A stretch of 64,000 nt of DNA from Malurus cyaneus samueli (Eukaryota; Chordata; Aves; Passeriformes; Maluridae). A model generated the notes under the pieces. It was not told the DNA's origin, did no database searches, and worked only from the letters and a program-made list of their open reading frames with translations. Each line of letters starts with the position of its first letter. Position 1 is the first letter of the stretch. A program made the translations under genes and the position numbers. Of this stretch, positions 1-15,730 are shown one piece after another. The DNA lies in assembly GCA_009741485.1 (NCBI GenBank), contig CM019218.1, positions 45,098,840-45,162,839 of the forward strand, written 5' to 3'.

Positions 1-3000
1 GGTGGTTTCTTTGTATAGGAGGTGTATCTAACATGACACATTGGAGCACAGAGAGTTTACTTCTAAGTAGGTAGTGCTGAGAGCCACAGGTAAAGTTGGC
101 AGTGTGCAAGGTAGACAATGTGATTTGTAACAAAAAACAGAAAGAAGTCACTCACGTACCCTCTGGACTGATATATTAATGATCAATGACCTGCTGGAGG
201 GATGCTAATGTAACCCATAAATCATGCATAGCTTAAAAAGAAAAGAGGACCAAAGAATTGCTGTGCTATTGGATCCCTTAATTTCTTCTCTGCAGGAGCC
301 AAAGGCTGACCTCTTTGCCTCAGGCATAAGTGCTCCTAAGTACACTGCCACAAAGCTGAAAATAAAGGAGAGAATTCTCTCCATTTCTGTGCTCGACCTG
401 TGACTCAGGAGGAGTCCACATCTCCATGTGCTTCTTTCCTGGCCACCTGGAGATCCAAGTGTCTAGTCCCAAAGGGTAGGGTTGCCTGTCTGTTTTCACT
501 ACTGGGTAAATAAATTGCTTCAATCAGCATCAATTAGTGCTTGGTGTAAGCAGATGAGCTCTTCCTAAATAGATGAAAATTGTCCTCCTGCTGTGGCTTT
601 TAGTTTGGACAGTGGAGAAAACATTGCCCTCAAAGCTCCCCTACTTCCCTTTCAAAACAGAGTATTCTCCCCCTCTTATAAATTCCCAAATACATATTCT
701 GGCATAAGCCTGGATTTTTTCCTTAGGAAAATGTATTACTGGAGCCCACATTCAGCTTTGTATGTGTTGGGTTCTTTCTGTATATGAGAGCTTATCTGCA
801 CATCTGAACACAATTTGCTGCAGCCCCTTTTTTCAGGGTTTAAAGGCAAATACCACACAAATTGTAAACCTCTGTGATAACAAGAAGGCTCAGCAAGATT
901 TTCTGGCTTTTCTACTTTAAAGAGACAGGATCTTATGATTACTCTTACTCAATTACTCACAATATTGTGGCAGCTTGACCCAAACTGAGGCCCCAGCATG
1001 CTGCGTTGTTTCTCTAAATATGCAGAATGAAAGAAGCTTGTGAGAGTAGAAGGTTTCCAAGGCAAAACATTATGATTTACATTTGGCTTGTTTAAAAAAT
1101 TGCTCTCAGCTGTCCTCAAAACCCTTCATGTTTTCTTTTTACAGCTTTTTTTTTAACCTGCAACCTCTGCCATAGGCTGCATCCTGCTTCATACCCTTGG
1201 AAGCACTGATTCACCGGGTGCTATTGGTCAGTGCTCCAGAGAAAGGGAGCACCTTCCCAGCCCATCACACTGCAGCTTCAGAGCCTCTTATCCTGCATTT
1301 TGGTATCTCCACCTTCAAATCCAGGTTATACCTTCTTTTTGCATATGAATCAGAAGGGATGCCCTGTCTGTTGCCTGGCCATACCTGTGCAGGAAGGAAA
1401 TGCTTCTGTCTCCAGATGTAACTGTACTAAAGGGGAGCGTTCTATCCTCTGTATGCTGCACAGGCTGCCCAGGGTACCATGTGCCTCTCTGCCCCATTTG
1501 GAGGGATGTGTCAGCCTTGGGAAGAGAAAGTGATGGCCCAGGAAAAGCCAAACAGAGCTACCTACACTCACTCAGGCCTCAGTGAGGTGTGTGCCATTGG
1601 TGCACATAATTTGGCTCTCAACACATGTTCTGGTGTGCTCACATTTTAGGCATTTCCATGCTTTAGGCACTCTTTGCACAAATATTAATGAGTAATTCAA
1701 GGGCATGGCAGTAAAGCACCAGGGTAGAATTATAACCACACTTGGCATGATGAATCAAGTAGTGGGCCAGGATTGTTCTGACTGCAGCAATCCAATAATT
1801 GAAATTCTTCTTGGGCACAGGTTATCTTTGTTTTCTCCACCTGCCACGTGGAAAGACTTCCCACCTTATACAACAGCAATAAGGTGTTATTTCCTAGCTT
1901 GGAGTAACCACAAAGTCAGATGAATCCTCAGCAAAGCACCATGCCTGGAAATGAAGAGAAAAATTGTTCCCTGGGCTTTGTTCAGGTGCTCTACCGCAAA
2001 TGCCAGCAAGAGGGCCTCTTGCCTCCAACAGCAACGGTGACTACAGGGCTGGGATCCTAGGAACAAGAGTGTTAGGTAGGAAGAGGCTGGAAGCACCATC
2101 TAATTGCAGATGGTACCAGTTAGCCATGCCTAAACAGGTGCCCCAGTCTGCCCCCACTGGGTCAGACCCTGGGCTTTGGAATACATTGGACCAGTAGAAA
2201 ACAGGTGAAGTGCTCCAATATTATTAGAATGTGCTATGAAAGCCTGGAAGATTCGGCCTTGCCTTGTTACTCTACAGTTTTGAAGCAGAAGAGGTGGCTG
2301 GACTCTGAAAGATGATGAGGGTTCCCTGAGCTCAGGCAGGCTTGGTACATCGTAGAGAGGCTCTGGGAAAGCAGCAAGTTCCCATCATCACTAATTGTGA
2401 GGTTGAAGGAACCCAAAGATTTAAAGCTTAATACTCTCTGTTGACATCAGTCTTTCGAGAAGCTAGAACAACAACAAGCTAAACAGAAGTTTTAGCAGCA
2501 AAACTAATTTAACAGATGCTGTAGGTCTGGTGAGACTGCTAAGGAAAGATAGAAAACATATGGAGATTTGACTTACTGGCATAAATCTGGGGACATCAGC
2601 ATAGCTGCAGAAAACACCATTACCAAGCCTTTAAAAATTATTAAAAAAAAAAAAAAGAGATCATTTTTAAGTACAGAGATATGGAAAAAAGAGGAGATAA
2701 GATATGGTTTCTGAAAAGAAATTGATACCTGCCTTATTTCATACGTATTTTTGGACTCAATTTTCCCCTTACATAAATTCAGGAGGAAAATCATCTTCAG
2801 CAGCATATTTAAGTACATAATTAGCTTTAAGGAGATGCTTCATCCTGATTTAATCACATTGCTGCGTTTGTGCCTAAATCAAAATGCTCTTAAGAATCTT
2901 AAAACATTACAGCATTATAAAAGACATGTAAGAGGTCAAAATCAGATACTCCAGGGTGGAAGGTAAATTGCTACTGCCAATGAGCTGTTAAAACAAACGG

Positions 3001-6000
3001 TGTTATCTTTTTTCCAAGAAATTGCACTATGCTATGTTATGACAAAGAGAATTTGTCTTTTCGACCCGTTTCCTACTCTCTTTCTCATCAGCTGAAAAGG
3101 ACTCTGCAGGAGTCAGAGCCCAGAATACAGTCAAAATTCTTATTACAAAAGCTAAAATGCAGCAAACCTTCTGCATTACATTAGAAGATACTTGATGTAT
3201 TAGACAAACTGCTTCCACAAATAAATGAAGCAGCTGGTAATTGTTAAGAGTTATTCAGGCTGACCTGGTATACTCACACGGTTACCAGTGTAACAGAATG
3301 GATGTTGCATGACTAAATAATAAACACTGCAATTCAGCAAAGTGGTTTCAATGTGTGTTTCACTCTCATTTAAGTGAAGCTGAGATTAGACAACACCCCA
3401 TTATGGGGAGGGTTATGTCTTAACATTGCTCATTTCAGTGAAGAGTAACACTAAATTCTGGAAATTACAAGCACTGGAGCAACATCTAAGAAATTCTCAT
3501 TAAAAATTAAGAGAGGAAGACTATTTCACTAGTTTTATCTACTATACAAAATAGCACACCGATTCATTCCAACATAATGGATAGCAAAACAGATAATCAA
3601 TCAACGTTGAAAATGCTCAGTGAGACATGAACATAAAAATATGCACATCCTGTTTCTAGAGAGAGTTTCTAAATGGGATATTTACAGAATCAGCAAACCA
3701 GAAAGTTTCTTGGCAACCCAGTGTTACATATTTTCACCTTGTTTTCCCATTCCCGTGCTTCATGCAAAAGAGTCAACTTGTGATTTTCCAACACAGAAAA
3801 TGCTCTTGCAATTTTCTACATGGAAAAAAAGCCCTCACACCTGAAAACCTTTCCCATATTCAGGATTTACCTCTTTTTGGAAAGCTAAATAAAAGTCTCC
3901 TTACCCTTGATATCACTCAGGGAGGAAGGAAGGCAGGCTAATGTAAGCACCTCAGGCCTAATTATTTTAAAAGTAATGCCAGCTTCCCACATCTGGCTGA
4001 TGCCACACTGGCTGAAGACCCATGTTGACCACAGTCTCTTCAAACCCCTTTGCATGCATTTTCTCATCTCCTGGGTCAAACAGGGCTCTGGGAGGCACCT
4101 CCTTTTTGTTCTCTGACTGTACTAGACTGAACACCATGGAGCTGCTTGGTGTTAATCACCAGCACAAACACACCCCCCAGAGCAGCAAGACCCTATTTCC
4201 CAGTGCTGCCTGCACCCTCTGCAGGCACCCATGGCAGGGTCTAGGACCAAAGTGCAGGTGTAGAGGTGTGGTACAAAACAGCCTTGGGAGATGAAAAGAG
4301 GTGGGAAGATGCTGCAGGTGGGGAAAACCACCTTGGGCGGGCAAGGAGGATGAGAGTTTGGGTGGTGTGCATGAGTAGGTAATAGTGAAACACATAGTTG
4401 TTAACAATTAACAGAAACAAGATAGTGATTAGTCCATGGCATTTGTCATTCAACCTCAATGAAGCTCAGCATATGCAACCATCTTGGTTAATTGGCTACC
4501 ATTAAAAATGCATAACTAAACCACTTCAAAATACCACTGAAATGGGAAAATATCCCTTAGTTTTGTCACACTCCTCTTTTTAGGGAAGAAAAATTGTGGT
4601 AGGTATGGCATGGTATTGCACTGGGATTTTAGGAGTACAGATGCCTCTTCCTGGGAGCTGTAGTCCTTCACATAATAAAATCTTTTAAATAATCTCTGAG
4701 TATTTAAATATTCAGCTCACTTTCTGTCATGGGGTAAGGGCCTTATGGCTCGAGCTAATATGTTACAGTGCCAGTTGAAATAAACGGGGCACATGCGCAA
4801 ACACTCAGGCACCTCATTTACCCACCTGTAAAAAATTAGCTTGGCACTTCTGGTTTAGTACTAGCACATGTGGAGCTGTTGAGGCTGAAAGGTTTCAATA
4901 AATGTTAGGGAAAAGTGCCTGCAGGCTGCTGGCCTGTGTCCTCATCAGAAGAGGGGGGAATAAAAAGTGAAACTTTTTCTGGATCCTGTATGGTCTAGTA
5001 CAAAACTCTGCTCAGAAACAGAATAAAAAACAGGAGACAAGCCATCAGAGACACTCCAGAAATGCCTAGCATGAAGCCTGGACAAAGCTTTGCTCTCTGA
5101 AGCCTGCAGTGCACCAGAGGATGCACTAGGAAGCCACTCTGGGGACTACTGCTCACGCTGAGCTCAGTGCTCACTTAACAAAGTGGAGAAGAAAGTCGAT
5201 CCCTTGGCTACCAGCTGAGGACAGGGCAGGCAGATGCTGGATATAAAAGAACAATGCTTTGTGCTTAGGATGACATGTTTTACCTGCAAAATCTGTCTTT
5301 CCTACCTTTACTAGACATTTCTCTTGGGCATCAGCACACCATGGTCACCATCACAGCTTACCTTAAACCACCTTCACAGAGATTTTGGCTGTCTCCTGTC
5401 TAGAGACACCCCATGGGACTTTCAGAAGATTTTGGGGGTGAGATTGTAAACCACAAGCAAGCAAAAGTGGAAGGCGCTACTTTTGTACATTAATTATTCT
5501 GACTTTTCTTCAGGGCACATCTTCAAGAAATGCCTGATGCAGTGAAACACAGACTGGCATAAGGAACCCACACCTGGAAGCGTTCAGGACCCTGCTAGGA
5601 AGGATTAAAAGAGAATTTAGGAGATTTATAAACTTTGTGCTAGCCTTAGAACTGAGATGAATGTCTCTCCAGAAAACAGAGCTCTCTCATTTTTCCTGTA
5701 GCCCTTTTCTCCCTGAAAGAGCTTTTTAGAGAGGGAACATTTTTCCAACCTCAATGAGATTTACTAGTACAAATAGAAACCAATGTAACTAAACCTCGGA
5801 ACTGCAAAAAGAAAAGATAAATAAGACCCTAGTGCTACCAAAGGTACAATTAGATGGTTTTCTCATGGGACTGTTAACAATAGGTGCTTTTCAAGAATAA
5901 ATCTTTATGTTTTCAAGAGATATGTCTTTTTAATCACCATGTCTTAAAAGAGGTTCAAGATAAATGAGTGCAAAGGAAATTAACGGAGAACATAACACTG

Positions 6001-9000
6001 TCACTTGACATTCCTGATATTGATTTCATTAACTGGTAAGTACTTCATACTCCTGCAGAGAGATTTTCCTCCTTCCTCAGGTATCTAATTACATGAATAA
6101 AAGCAACTTTAAAGAATCTTCCCCTTGGAGCCCACTTCTAGATATATTTCCAGAACTATATCTTTTTTTTTCCGTCAGGATAATGTAGAAATGTTAGTAG
6201 TGAGAAGGGGATGTGAATAGTTTTTCTGCAGGCTTGAAACATTTGATTTGCCTGTCAGAAACACCATCCATAAAACCTGCAGTCCTCATCCTCCAGAAAG
6301 AGTGGCAGAGAAAGCCAACAGATGAGTCAGGATGGTATTTACTGTGCCCAAATTAGCAGTGGGTGTGTGCACATCAATGCAATCTTTGAGGGTTGACTTC
6401 CTGTTTGTCAAAGCCATTCCAGGACAAAGCTTGAGCCTTTCTGAGTCACGTTGGCCATTGCACCAGGGCAACAGCAACAATGAGGCAGGAGCTGTGTTTT
6501 ACCCAGAAGAGGCTGCATGACATAAACCAGCAACACAGATTTTCTGCCAACCCACTGGAAAACAGGACACACTGGAATCATTCTCCATGGCTATATGACT
6601 TTTCTGGCATTCAGATTACCCTCTGCAGAACAATCTTGCTAATTCCACATAGCCTTAGATTCCAACAAAGCATAATGGGTTTCCCATGCAGAGCAGATGA
6701 ATAAAAAAGAAGATTAAAAAACATGCTCCTGGCTAGATAAAATTACTCAGGTCTACAGTTAACTTAAAAGTTAATAATGCCCGAAAAGAGAGGTTATACT
6801 GGTCAAGATTTAGGGTATATTGTAATAAATTTTTCCCCCTGAATTATTTGTAAAATCAACACAATTTTTCAAAGTGTTTTGTTGATTTTTCAGTTGGCTT
6901 TTTTTTTGCTGAATAAGATTCACCTGCTTATAGCCCTGACTAGAATGGAAATGACAAAATAACTGCAGGAAATTGCTTCTTTCTGCTGCTCTCCACAGCA
7001 AGTGTTTAAATGCACAGAAATTAGCACATTTTTCAGAAATGAAAATCATCCAAGAAATTAGGGAAGTACAACATGTCTTAAAAGACTAAATCTGCTCCAG
7101 TATTTTCCAAACAATATGCAAGGCCTGAGGTGTGTGACTCCTACTAGCACTCGGGAGAGTCACAGCACTGCTATACAGATCTTTGAGATGAACATGTCTA
7201 AGACATTATTCCACTAAGCTTTAAACCAGCATTGTACAGCTTCCTCAGATTACAGAGGGGAAAGCAAACAAACAAAATCAGCGAAGAGAAAAATCTCTGA
7301 ATAGTGAGATCTATGTGTAAGGGAAAAGTAAACAAAAATGACAGTTTAATTTGCATTCATTGCCTAGAAAATTGGCAATGATCTAAGTGAGGGCTTTTAA
7401 AGAATGGCTAAACTGAGTTGTTTTAAATTAAATTCACCTCTAGTATGAGCTGCAACTGTATCTACACATGTTTTGACAGAATAATTAAATTGAACCCTTT
7501 TTATAAGCACCTAAGCATATGTGGTAAAGAATAAACACTTGGAGTGTACTATAGGTATCTGTAGTCATATAGCCAAAAGTGTAAAATTCCCAGTCAGTAC
7601 AAAGTGACCCAAACCTTCATAGAGTAGTTAATCCTGCTTTAAAGGGGGCACCACTGGTGCCTACAATGATTTGCTCTCTGGAAATAGTCACTCTCACCGA
7701 CTATTGGGAGATTCCTACCAACCAGTAGTCTAACTAAAGTTAGATAAAAAAGTCTCTCAGATAGTCTGGCAAGGTAAAGTAACTTCCGTGTTTGTTATAT
7801 GTAAGTGTAAAATCACTGATCCTTAAGGGAGTGCTGTCAGAAAGACAGCTGAAATTTCTCCAGTGATTTCATTTGGTCTGCAACAAACCTCACTAAGAGA
7901 CAGTGATACCCTGGATATTAAGGCTTTCATGCAGAACATTAACAGATTTCACACCTCTACAAGACCACCTTGATTGACTGAAGGGATTTAAAGCAAGTTC
8001 TCAAAAAGAAAGCATGCAAAAACTAGTTTGCTTGAATTTTTTTACCAGCAAAACACTAGACAACTCTGCCTGTCAAATTAAACGGCACTGACATATATAA
8101 TCTAATAAAAACATTTCTAGTGTGAGGCCAAAGAAGAAAGTTGCGAGTGCAAACGTCATGGCTAAGGGTACAGTGCTCTTCAAAGCTGAGGGAATGTGAG
8201 GTGAAAAGAAGCTGAAAATCAAGCTGCAAAAATATTAGTGCTTCTAGGCATGTCCAGAAACAACTAAAGAGAGGATTGTGTTTTGTTTGATAGAAGAGAA
8301 GGGATCTGTTGCCCAAATTAAAAATAACTGAACTCCATTTCTCTGAATTTACTTCACTGCATTGCTGGCTTTATCTATGCCTTGCTTAAATCCTGAATTG
8401 GAAATCACCTAAGTCCAATAATTCATGCTTGTGGCACGTGACAGTTCAGTTTGGTGAGTTTGTAAAACTTTCTGCAAAAAGCATACAGTAGGTCTAATTT
8501 TGCATATTTGGACCTTTACTGGGACCAATATCTGAGCAGAGAGTGGTGTGTTCCCTCTGTTTACACCCCAGGAAACCACAAGGGAAAAAATCAGTGTGTG
8601 AGAACTGATGTTTGACACAAGTAGGCCAGAGGCCAACCTGGCAAGCACAGCACTTGCAAGGCCCAAGTAGAAAAGGTTTAAACTCTACCTCAGCAGCTGC
8701 AAGGGCTTTTGAAATCCTATCCTCCAGAAACCATAGCCTATTTCTTCTTAGCTTCAGGCAGAGCACGCACTCATCTTGTTAATAAAGCAAAGCATCTTCA
8801 GGGAATTCACAACCACTGGAAAAAAGTCTAATGTAAAGTAGCAATTTAATTCACAGAGCTCCTGGTAAAGGCATTTTACTCTGGGATATGATATGTGTCT
8901 GTCACTAACAAGACAACACACTTAACCGTGAAAAAGGTGGTTATGAAATTCCTTGACTACAAATACAGCAGAGCCAAGGCCATGAATAATTGTGCTCCTG

Positions 9001-12000
9001 ACTGGACATCTTGCCCAATCCTAGGATTTGATGCCTTAGGCCCTCCTGCTCATTTTGCAGCGTGTGCTGGCACCGCAAGCAGCCTTCCCTCCTGTGTCAG
9101 TCCCCTCCAAAGTGGAGCCTGGTTCCAATCCCACATTTGCTGAGGCATGTGGAAAGCAGCAGCTGCACACATCAAAAGGCCAAAAAACCCAGATCCAACT
9201 ACTCTGGGCAGTCCTGGCAAGCTACCTCCTGGAAACCACTAGTAACCTACACAAAGATACATCCTAGCAAAATACAGCCTATCATCTTTAAAAATAACTC
9301 TTTCCACTGACTGTGACACCTGGGAGCAATGAGCAGGTGTATAGAAAAGAAGCAAGAGACCCAATGGACCTGAAACATGGTGAAATGCTTCCCCAGGAAG
9401 ATACTCCAGACTGTTCAGTGGATTTTGGCTTCATATTCAAATTCCCCTAATTTACATGAATCCTGATTTTTCTGCAGTTCATGTTTGGTCATGCTCAACT
9501 CTGCTAATATGAAGGATACAATTTTTTTCACATTGTGTCCTCAGTTCTTTAGCAGTTCTGGATGCCAAGACTTCTCTTCAGCTTTCCATTCCTAATTTTA
9601 TAAGATTATGGAGCACTTGGAAAAACACTACTTGTTCTATGCCAGAATAAATGAAGAATTCCTAGCTATGAGGAATCAACTTGTTATTGAATCTATTTGT
9701 GAATCAAAAGAAGGATCCAGACATAAAAGTACCCATATTTCAAGAGAAAATTAATAGTGTACTTCTAATATTCGCAAGAACTCCATAAATTATGTATAGG
9801 GTCATTTTTGTGAGGCCAGAAAACATCATCAGTCATAGCCTGGCTTTTTGTTTGGAACAAGGCAGAAAATGTCACTGATCTCACTCATACATATGCATTT
9901 TATATTTTAAAAAACCCATACATCATCTTTATTTAGCAATTGTAAGTGATAAAGGGACCCCACAAGCCCTGGTAAATTGTTTCAGTGATTGATTAGCCTC
10001 TTTCATGTAAAGATTACATTTATCTGCTTATCCACCCCCCCTGACTCTCAGGCAGCAGAGCCTCTGATGTGCTGCTGTTTCTGATAAGAGAACTCTCAGC
10101 AGGATGCAGAGCTGGGCAGAGATGGCCGAGGTAAATCAAGCACAACCAGCAGCACAGTCTACAGATATTGCTCCTCACCTGACCATGTGGGTCTTGTTGT
10201 AAGGCAAGCTAACTTAGCCCACGTTTGGGGATGATTTCCCATGGCACAGTTCAGCTGGTTCGAATGCCTGGGGAGAACCCCCTCCTCCTCTTACATCATA
10301 GCACAGAGATGTGACCACGTTGAAACACCTCATTTTCTTCTTGCACGCACCTCCAGCTGAGCCCTGGCCCAGGAACCACCTTCTGCTTTGTGCTGCCTCT
10401 GGCACATGTTATCTGCTGCCAGGGCTTTTGCTGCTTCCTTCCGGGTCCTGCCTCTAAAAGCACATTCCCTCCACCTTCAAAATCTTGAGACTCTGATTTC
10501 AAACAGCCACTGTCAGCATTCACTGCTGGCAGCCTGACCCTCAGCTGACAGACAGCAAAGCAGGCAGATGCTTCCTCCTTGCAATTACTGCTCTGTGCAT
10601 GTATTTGCAGCGACAAGAAGAGCTCAGACACCTTCCCTGTCACCATCTGAGACTTATAATGGCCAGTGGAAAAAGCCTTTTCCTCCCTGATTCTACACCT
10701 GTTCCCTGCTCATCCTCACTGCTGCCCAAATAGACTCCTATAACAAAAGCCAATCAACCTCAGGTAGTTACTGGAAGAATGAAAGAAGATATGATTTGCT
10801 TACGTCACAGTCTCATTGCAGCTCTGAATCTGCCTAGATTTGTCAAAACTCCTGATGAAGGCTTGTTCCCATGTTTTTAGCAGATTATAATAGCAGGTGT
10901 GTTTCCAGCCAAGCATTTTTAGAGGAATATATCTTTGCAGACCCTTTCAAGGGAAGAACCCCCGATATCTCTTTGTTCAGGACGGTCTGAACACACACTG
11001 CACCCTTTTGTGTTGCCCCTGACTGATCCTTGTGCGTACAAAACTAGTCATCCTCTCTTCAAAGGGATGCTATTTTCTTCTCTGTTCCAGAGATTCCGGA
11101 GATGTGGTCCAGCTGATACACACGGTCAGTACATGGGACTCTCCCTGAAGATACAAAAACATGTCTCCAGTCATTTCAGCTCTGGCAGCTCAGATAAATT
11201 TTACTCTGCATCCAGCCATGGCCAGGACAGAAATGCATCTTTCAGAGGAAGCTGGCAAGCTTGGCAAACCACATCCTCCTGCACATGAGGGACAGGGGAT
11301 GAACAAATCCCAGGCTGGCACAACAAGGAACATCAAAGTAGAAAGCTGCAACATACTTTGCCAGTGATTTTTTGATGAGGGACTTGGGGCCAAGTTGGAT
11401 GGCCTTGCCTCAGCCTTCCACTGCAGTCTGGGCAGCCCATTACTACTCCAGGCTGGTGATGGATTCTGAGCACTGGCCCCTGATCAGACTCCCCCTGTTA
11501 TTTTCCCGGGCCACTACTCTAACATCTGACTAGAAATGCTTCCTTCACCACATGGAAATGAATGTTAATATACATAGACTTAGTCTGGCATATTTGCTAT
11601 GTGTAATTAAGGAAAAAAAATAGAGGGTTTTTACATATATTGTCAAATTTAAAATGTCTTTTATTTTTTATGAGGAAGCAAGGGACAATCCATATTTAAT
11701 GCTGCATTGTTTCCCTTATGAAAATCTGTTTTATTCTTGTGTAATTTTGTGAAAGAAAATTGGTTAAAGTTCCAAATGCTCCAATTCTCTGCTGCAGAAT
11801 AATGGTAACTAGCTTCTCTGCTGCAGAAAAATGGTAACATTAACAAAGTAAATACATTAACTTACAGTTGAATGAAGCTGAAAGGGCACTTGTCCTTCTA
11901 AGTGATCAAGAGATGTCCTTGATACTTGCCCATAGGGCTGGGTACCCACTGAATGGTAAACTCAACTGGCTTTGGCAGCACCCACCAAATGGTGCAAGGC

Positions 12001-13110
12001 AAAGTCCTGTACCTCAGTCTGAGGCTGCCTTTTCTAAAGGTTTAGTTATTGCTTTTACTTTGAAGACAAGGACAGCTTGTCTCAACTTGCCTCAGAGCTA
12101 ACAGATCAGGATAACCTTAAGGATGCCCTTAAGAGTTTCTTTTCTTTTAAGTGAAATGGCCCTGCAAAATGCTTAAAGTGGCATCAATTTAGTAGCATTT
12201 TTTTTGCAGTAGAATTTGGTATTTCAGTTTCCCATGTGAGGTTATGCATTTCTGTTTTGTGCTCAAGGAGGAGGAGGCAGTTAAAAAGAAGAGGAGTGGA
12301 CTGAATATTCATGATAGCAGGATAGCAGGATAAAGTAGCATCCTTCTCTCGAAGCAGTGAAAGCAAACAATTTTTAATGGAATTTTACTTTATCTCATAT
12401 AACCTCAATAATATGCTATCCAGTCATATTTTATTTTAAAAATGCAAGATATTTAATTTTTAAAAACTGCCTTTCTTAGTTTTTCCTGAATTTGTCTTAC
12501 TTCTTCCGATAGCCAAATAAATTAGTTTCAATAAAGCAGTAACATATAAAGTCTCACTAATAAACATATTCCATTATTGGGAAAAATAAGTTTCATTTTT
12601 TTAGGAGTTTGTGTTTATTAAAAAGACAATTCTGCCCTGAGAAATTTGCCAACCTATCTTTGTGTAGAGAGATTACAATATTACAAACAGATTATGTTTG
12701 CTTGGCTGGTCACACTGATGATGTAGCCACAAATTTGCTTTGTTGAAAGCAAATGTAAGATACACAAGAGATCAGACTCCTGTTGTGGTACCACAGCCAT
12801 CTCCTTCTCTCTAAACACTGCAGACAAGGGTCCTGCCAGCAGAAGTGATCAAGTCTAGAAAGAATCTCTGCATTCGTGCAGAATCTCCTTATCTCCCCAC
12901 AGACCACCTAACAGGTCTTGTCCATAGGTGTGTCCTCCCGTGTATCCACTTACTCCCTTCTATACTCACCAACCACCAGTGGCTCTGGAGGATCATGAGC
13001 TTGGTGATTCCAAGCATAATCATGCCAACCACCCCATGCAAACCTGTTTGCCTTTAAGAGCTGTCCCCCTCTGCTGAAGTTTGCTGAAATGTCAGTGCTT
13101 CACAGACAAC
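1..13110. other. No recognised gene; unique non-coding sequence
   Basis: AT-rich sequence with many short open stretches on both strands, none with a recognisable domain or a convincing set of splice-compatible exons. A plus-strand interval near 11093-11124 has a plausible acceptor (TCTGTTCCAG) and a weak donor but nothing else. Only small tandem repeats were noted. Confidence 0.6.
11785..11838. repeat. 29-bp imperfect tandem repeat
   Basis: TTCTCTGCTGCAGAATAATG followed by GTAACT recurs 29 bases later as TTCTCTGCTGCAGAAAAATG plus GTAAC. No coding role is apparent. Confidence 0.8.
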
Positions 13111-13185
13111 AGAATCACAGAATGGTTGAGGTCAGTAGGGACCTCTGGAGGTCATCCAGAGTCCCAGTCATACCCTGCCATGGTT
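13111..13185 (-). mobile_element. CR1 LINE 3'-end remnant
   Basis: The plus strand begins AGAATCACAGAATGGTTGAG and continues GACCTCTGGAGGTCATCCAG, the reverse complement of the CR1 3' terminus; the element therefore reads on the minus strand. Confidence 0.8.
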
Positions 13186-15730
13186 TTACAAGCAGCTGGA
13201 GGCTTCCTCTAGCCATGGACAAAGGAAGCTCTGCAACACCCACTTTGTTCCATGTGCAACTTAACTTTTCCAATTCACAGAGCCATTGGTTGGTTTGTGC
13301 TGTCTTTTTAGGAAAACTTTCAGGGCTTTTCCTTTTGCATAAGGACTGCATAAGCTTCAACTTCCTAGGAAACTGGGCTAAAAAAAAATCAAAGCATATT
13401 AAGTGTCACAGCTAAGATTAGAGCCTGCAGGCAAGGATATGTAAAACAAATGAGTGTTATGAAGGAAGCAGCAGTGTAACTGAACCCAAATGGCTCCTTG
13501 TGAGCTCCTGAGAATCTTTCATATCTAGATTTCAGACCTCTGCTGGACTCTCTAGGATGTAGGAATGAACAAATCTTAGATTTAGCATCAGAAGACACAG
13601 ACCCTGCGCACAGAAGAACTGAACAACTTGCTTTGATTTACAGGCACCAACTGTCACCCCCTATGATAATTAATTTCATTAACATGCGTGATATCAATCT
13701 TTCATTAAGAAAGAAAAGTATCAGAAACAGCAGAAATTGCTGTCATTACACATCTGCTCTACCAAGACCAATAAACACTCTGCTCCCATGCTGGCAGGAC
13801 TGCCAGTGTCAGGAGAGCAGCTGCACTGCTTGCTCTGCTGGCAGAATGAGCCTCCTTCCAGACCAGCAAAGGCAATGTACTGTGAAGCTGCGTGTGAGGA
13901 CCTGCGCTTTTAAGGATAAGGAACAAACTGCACGGCAGCCAGCTGACCTACATTTACAGCTGAAGATGTAAAGCTGACCTACAGGGAGCTCTGTCTAACC
14001 TACAAACATAGAAGGAACACTACTCAAGCGGACCATGTCTTTTAAAATTATAAACTGAGCAGGAGCAGCAGCATGGGGACAGGCTTTTCCTGCTGCCACA
14101 CGTAAGAAGCAAACCAGTTCAATAGAGCATGATGAGCTACTGCCAGCAGGGAGCACATCCCAGGATAACTCCTTCCCCTTCAGTATGCCGTGCTGCAGGG
14201 AAGAAGGCACAGTTTTGCTTTGTGGAGGCAAGCAGAGTGATCAGTGAGATGGGAGCCAGCTAAGCTGGACTAACCAGGCCCTGGGATCCCATTGTAGCAA
14301 AGCCCGTGCTGCTGTACTGTCTGTGCTGCCAAGCTCAGGGCATCAAAGCTCACACAAGGAGCAACACCGAGCCACAGACACAGCTCACCACGTGAGCAAG
14401 GACAGCCTTCAAAAAACAAAGGGGACAAACAGTGCATTGTAGGGTTGCTAGGCCACAAATAGAGAAGACGAGGAGAAAGAGGCACAACCTTCCCAAGGCA
14501 CAGTGGGTGATAATTGCATCAGCATAAGAGAATCACACGCACTTGGGACCAGATTTTTAACCTCCACCAGACAAAGTAACTGTCGATATCAGCGCAGTGC
14601 TGCTCCACTCTGTATGAGGATCACCCCACTGGCATAAATCAGCCTTTCAAAAAACAAGCTCTCAGTTGATTTGCTGAGTCCTCCTCCCAAAACACTGATT
14701 TTTATTGAACAGAGCATTCCCTGTCCCTCTGTGAAGCTGCAAGGTCACATGACAGCTAAAGAACACATGAGCTCTTTTCCCACTGTTACAGTGTTAAAGA
14801 AAACATGTAAAAGAAAAACTGAAAGTTACTACAAGACACAACTGCATATTCTAAGCCCACCTGTTAAAGACAGACTGTGTTAATTAAGCCACCTCATCTA
14901 TAGTTAAATTACATCACACCATTTCATCCCTGAATGACAGCTCTATACTCTGGAATTTTATGAAACCAAACAAAAAGGAATAGTTCTGTGGGACTCTGTA
15001 AGTGTATGTAAATCATCACAAAAGGGAATTATAGTTAATAAAGCCTGGATAGAAAGATCTCCCAGATTACTCAGTATGACTTTCCTTTTAATTTCATTTT
15101 TCAGAAATCTAACCATTTTTTGTCAGACCTTGACACAGATGAGACTTTTCCTGGGACCACGCCAGTGCCTGATGCAGATGCAATTATCTGGGAGCCAGTG
15201 CAGCTTAACTGCAGCATGAAGCAGGGACTGACTGCTGAGACACAGCCACATGTCTTACCTGCAACTCAGAGCTTGTGTTGGTGCAACTTGCTGCAGTGGG
15301 TGTTTATATTTATCACAGACTTGACTGGGTCAAGTTTGTCACCTTGGTTCTCAAGTAGAAGTCACCATTCATATAGAGTCTTCATGGCATTCTGTGACAC
15401 CCTGATGGAAAGCGTGATGCCCCTATATCAGAGCCAACACGGAACATAAAGCTGAACACAAAGCATTCGTGTTTTCATGTATCATATCTTTGTCCTTCCA
15501 TCCAGCCACCGCCTCCTACCATAAAAGAGGGGTAAGAAGTTGACTAAATATTTCCTTTTTTTTTAAATGTTAAACTTTGATGTCCACTATATTAAATAAG
15601 GGCAAGAGGGATGAGGTTTGGTTTGCAGACCCAGCAGGAACGTTTAATATAAAAACCTAATCTGCTGTGATAGAACTGCTTGAGAAAATTCCTGTTTCCT
15701 GTATCATGGACTCTGGAAAATAATTCAAGT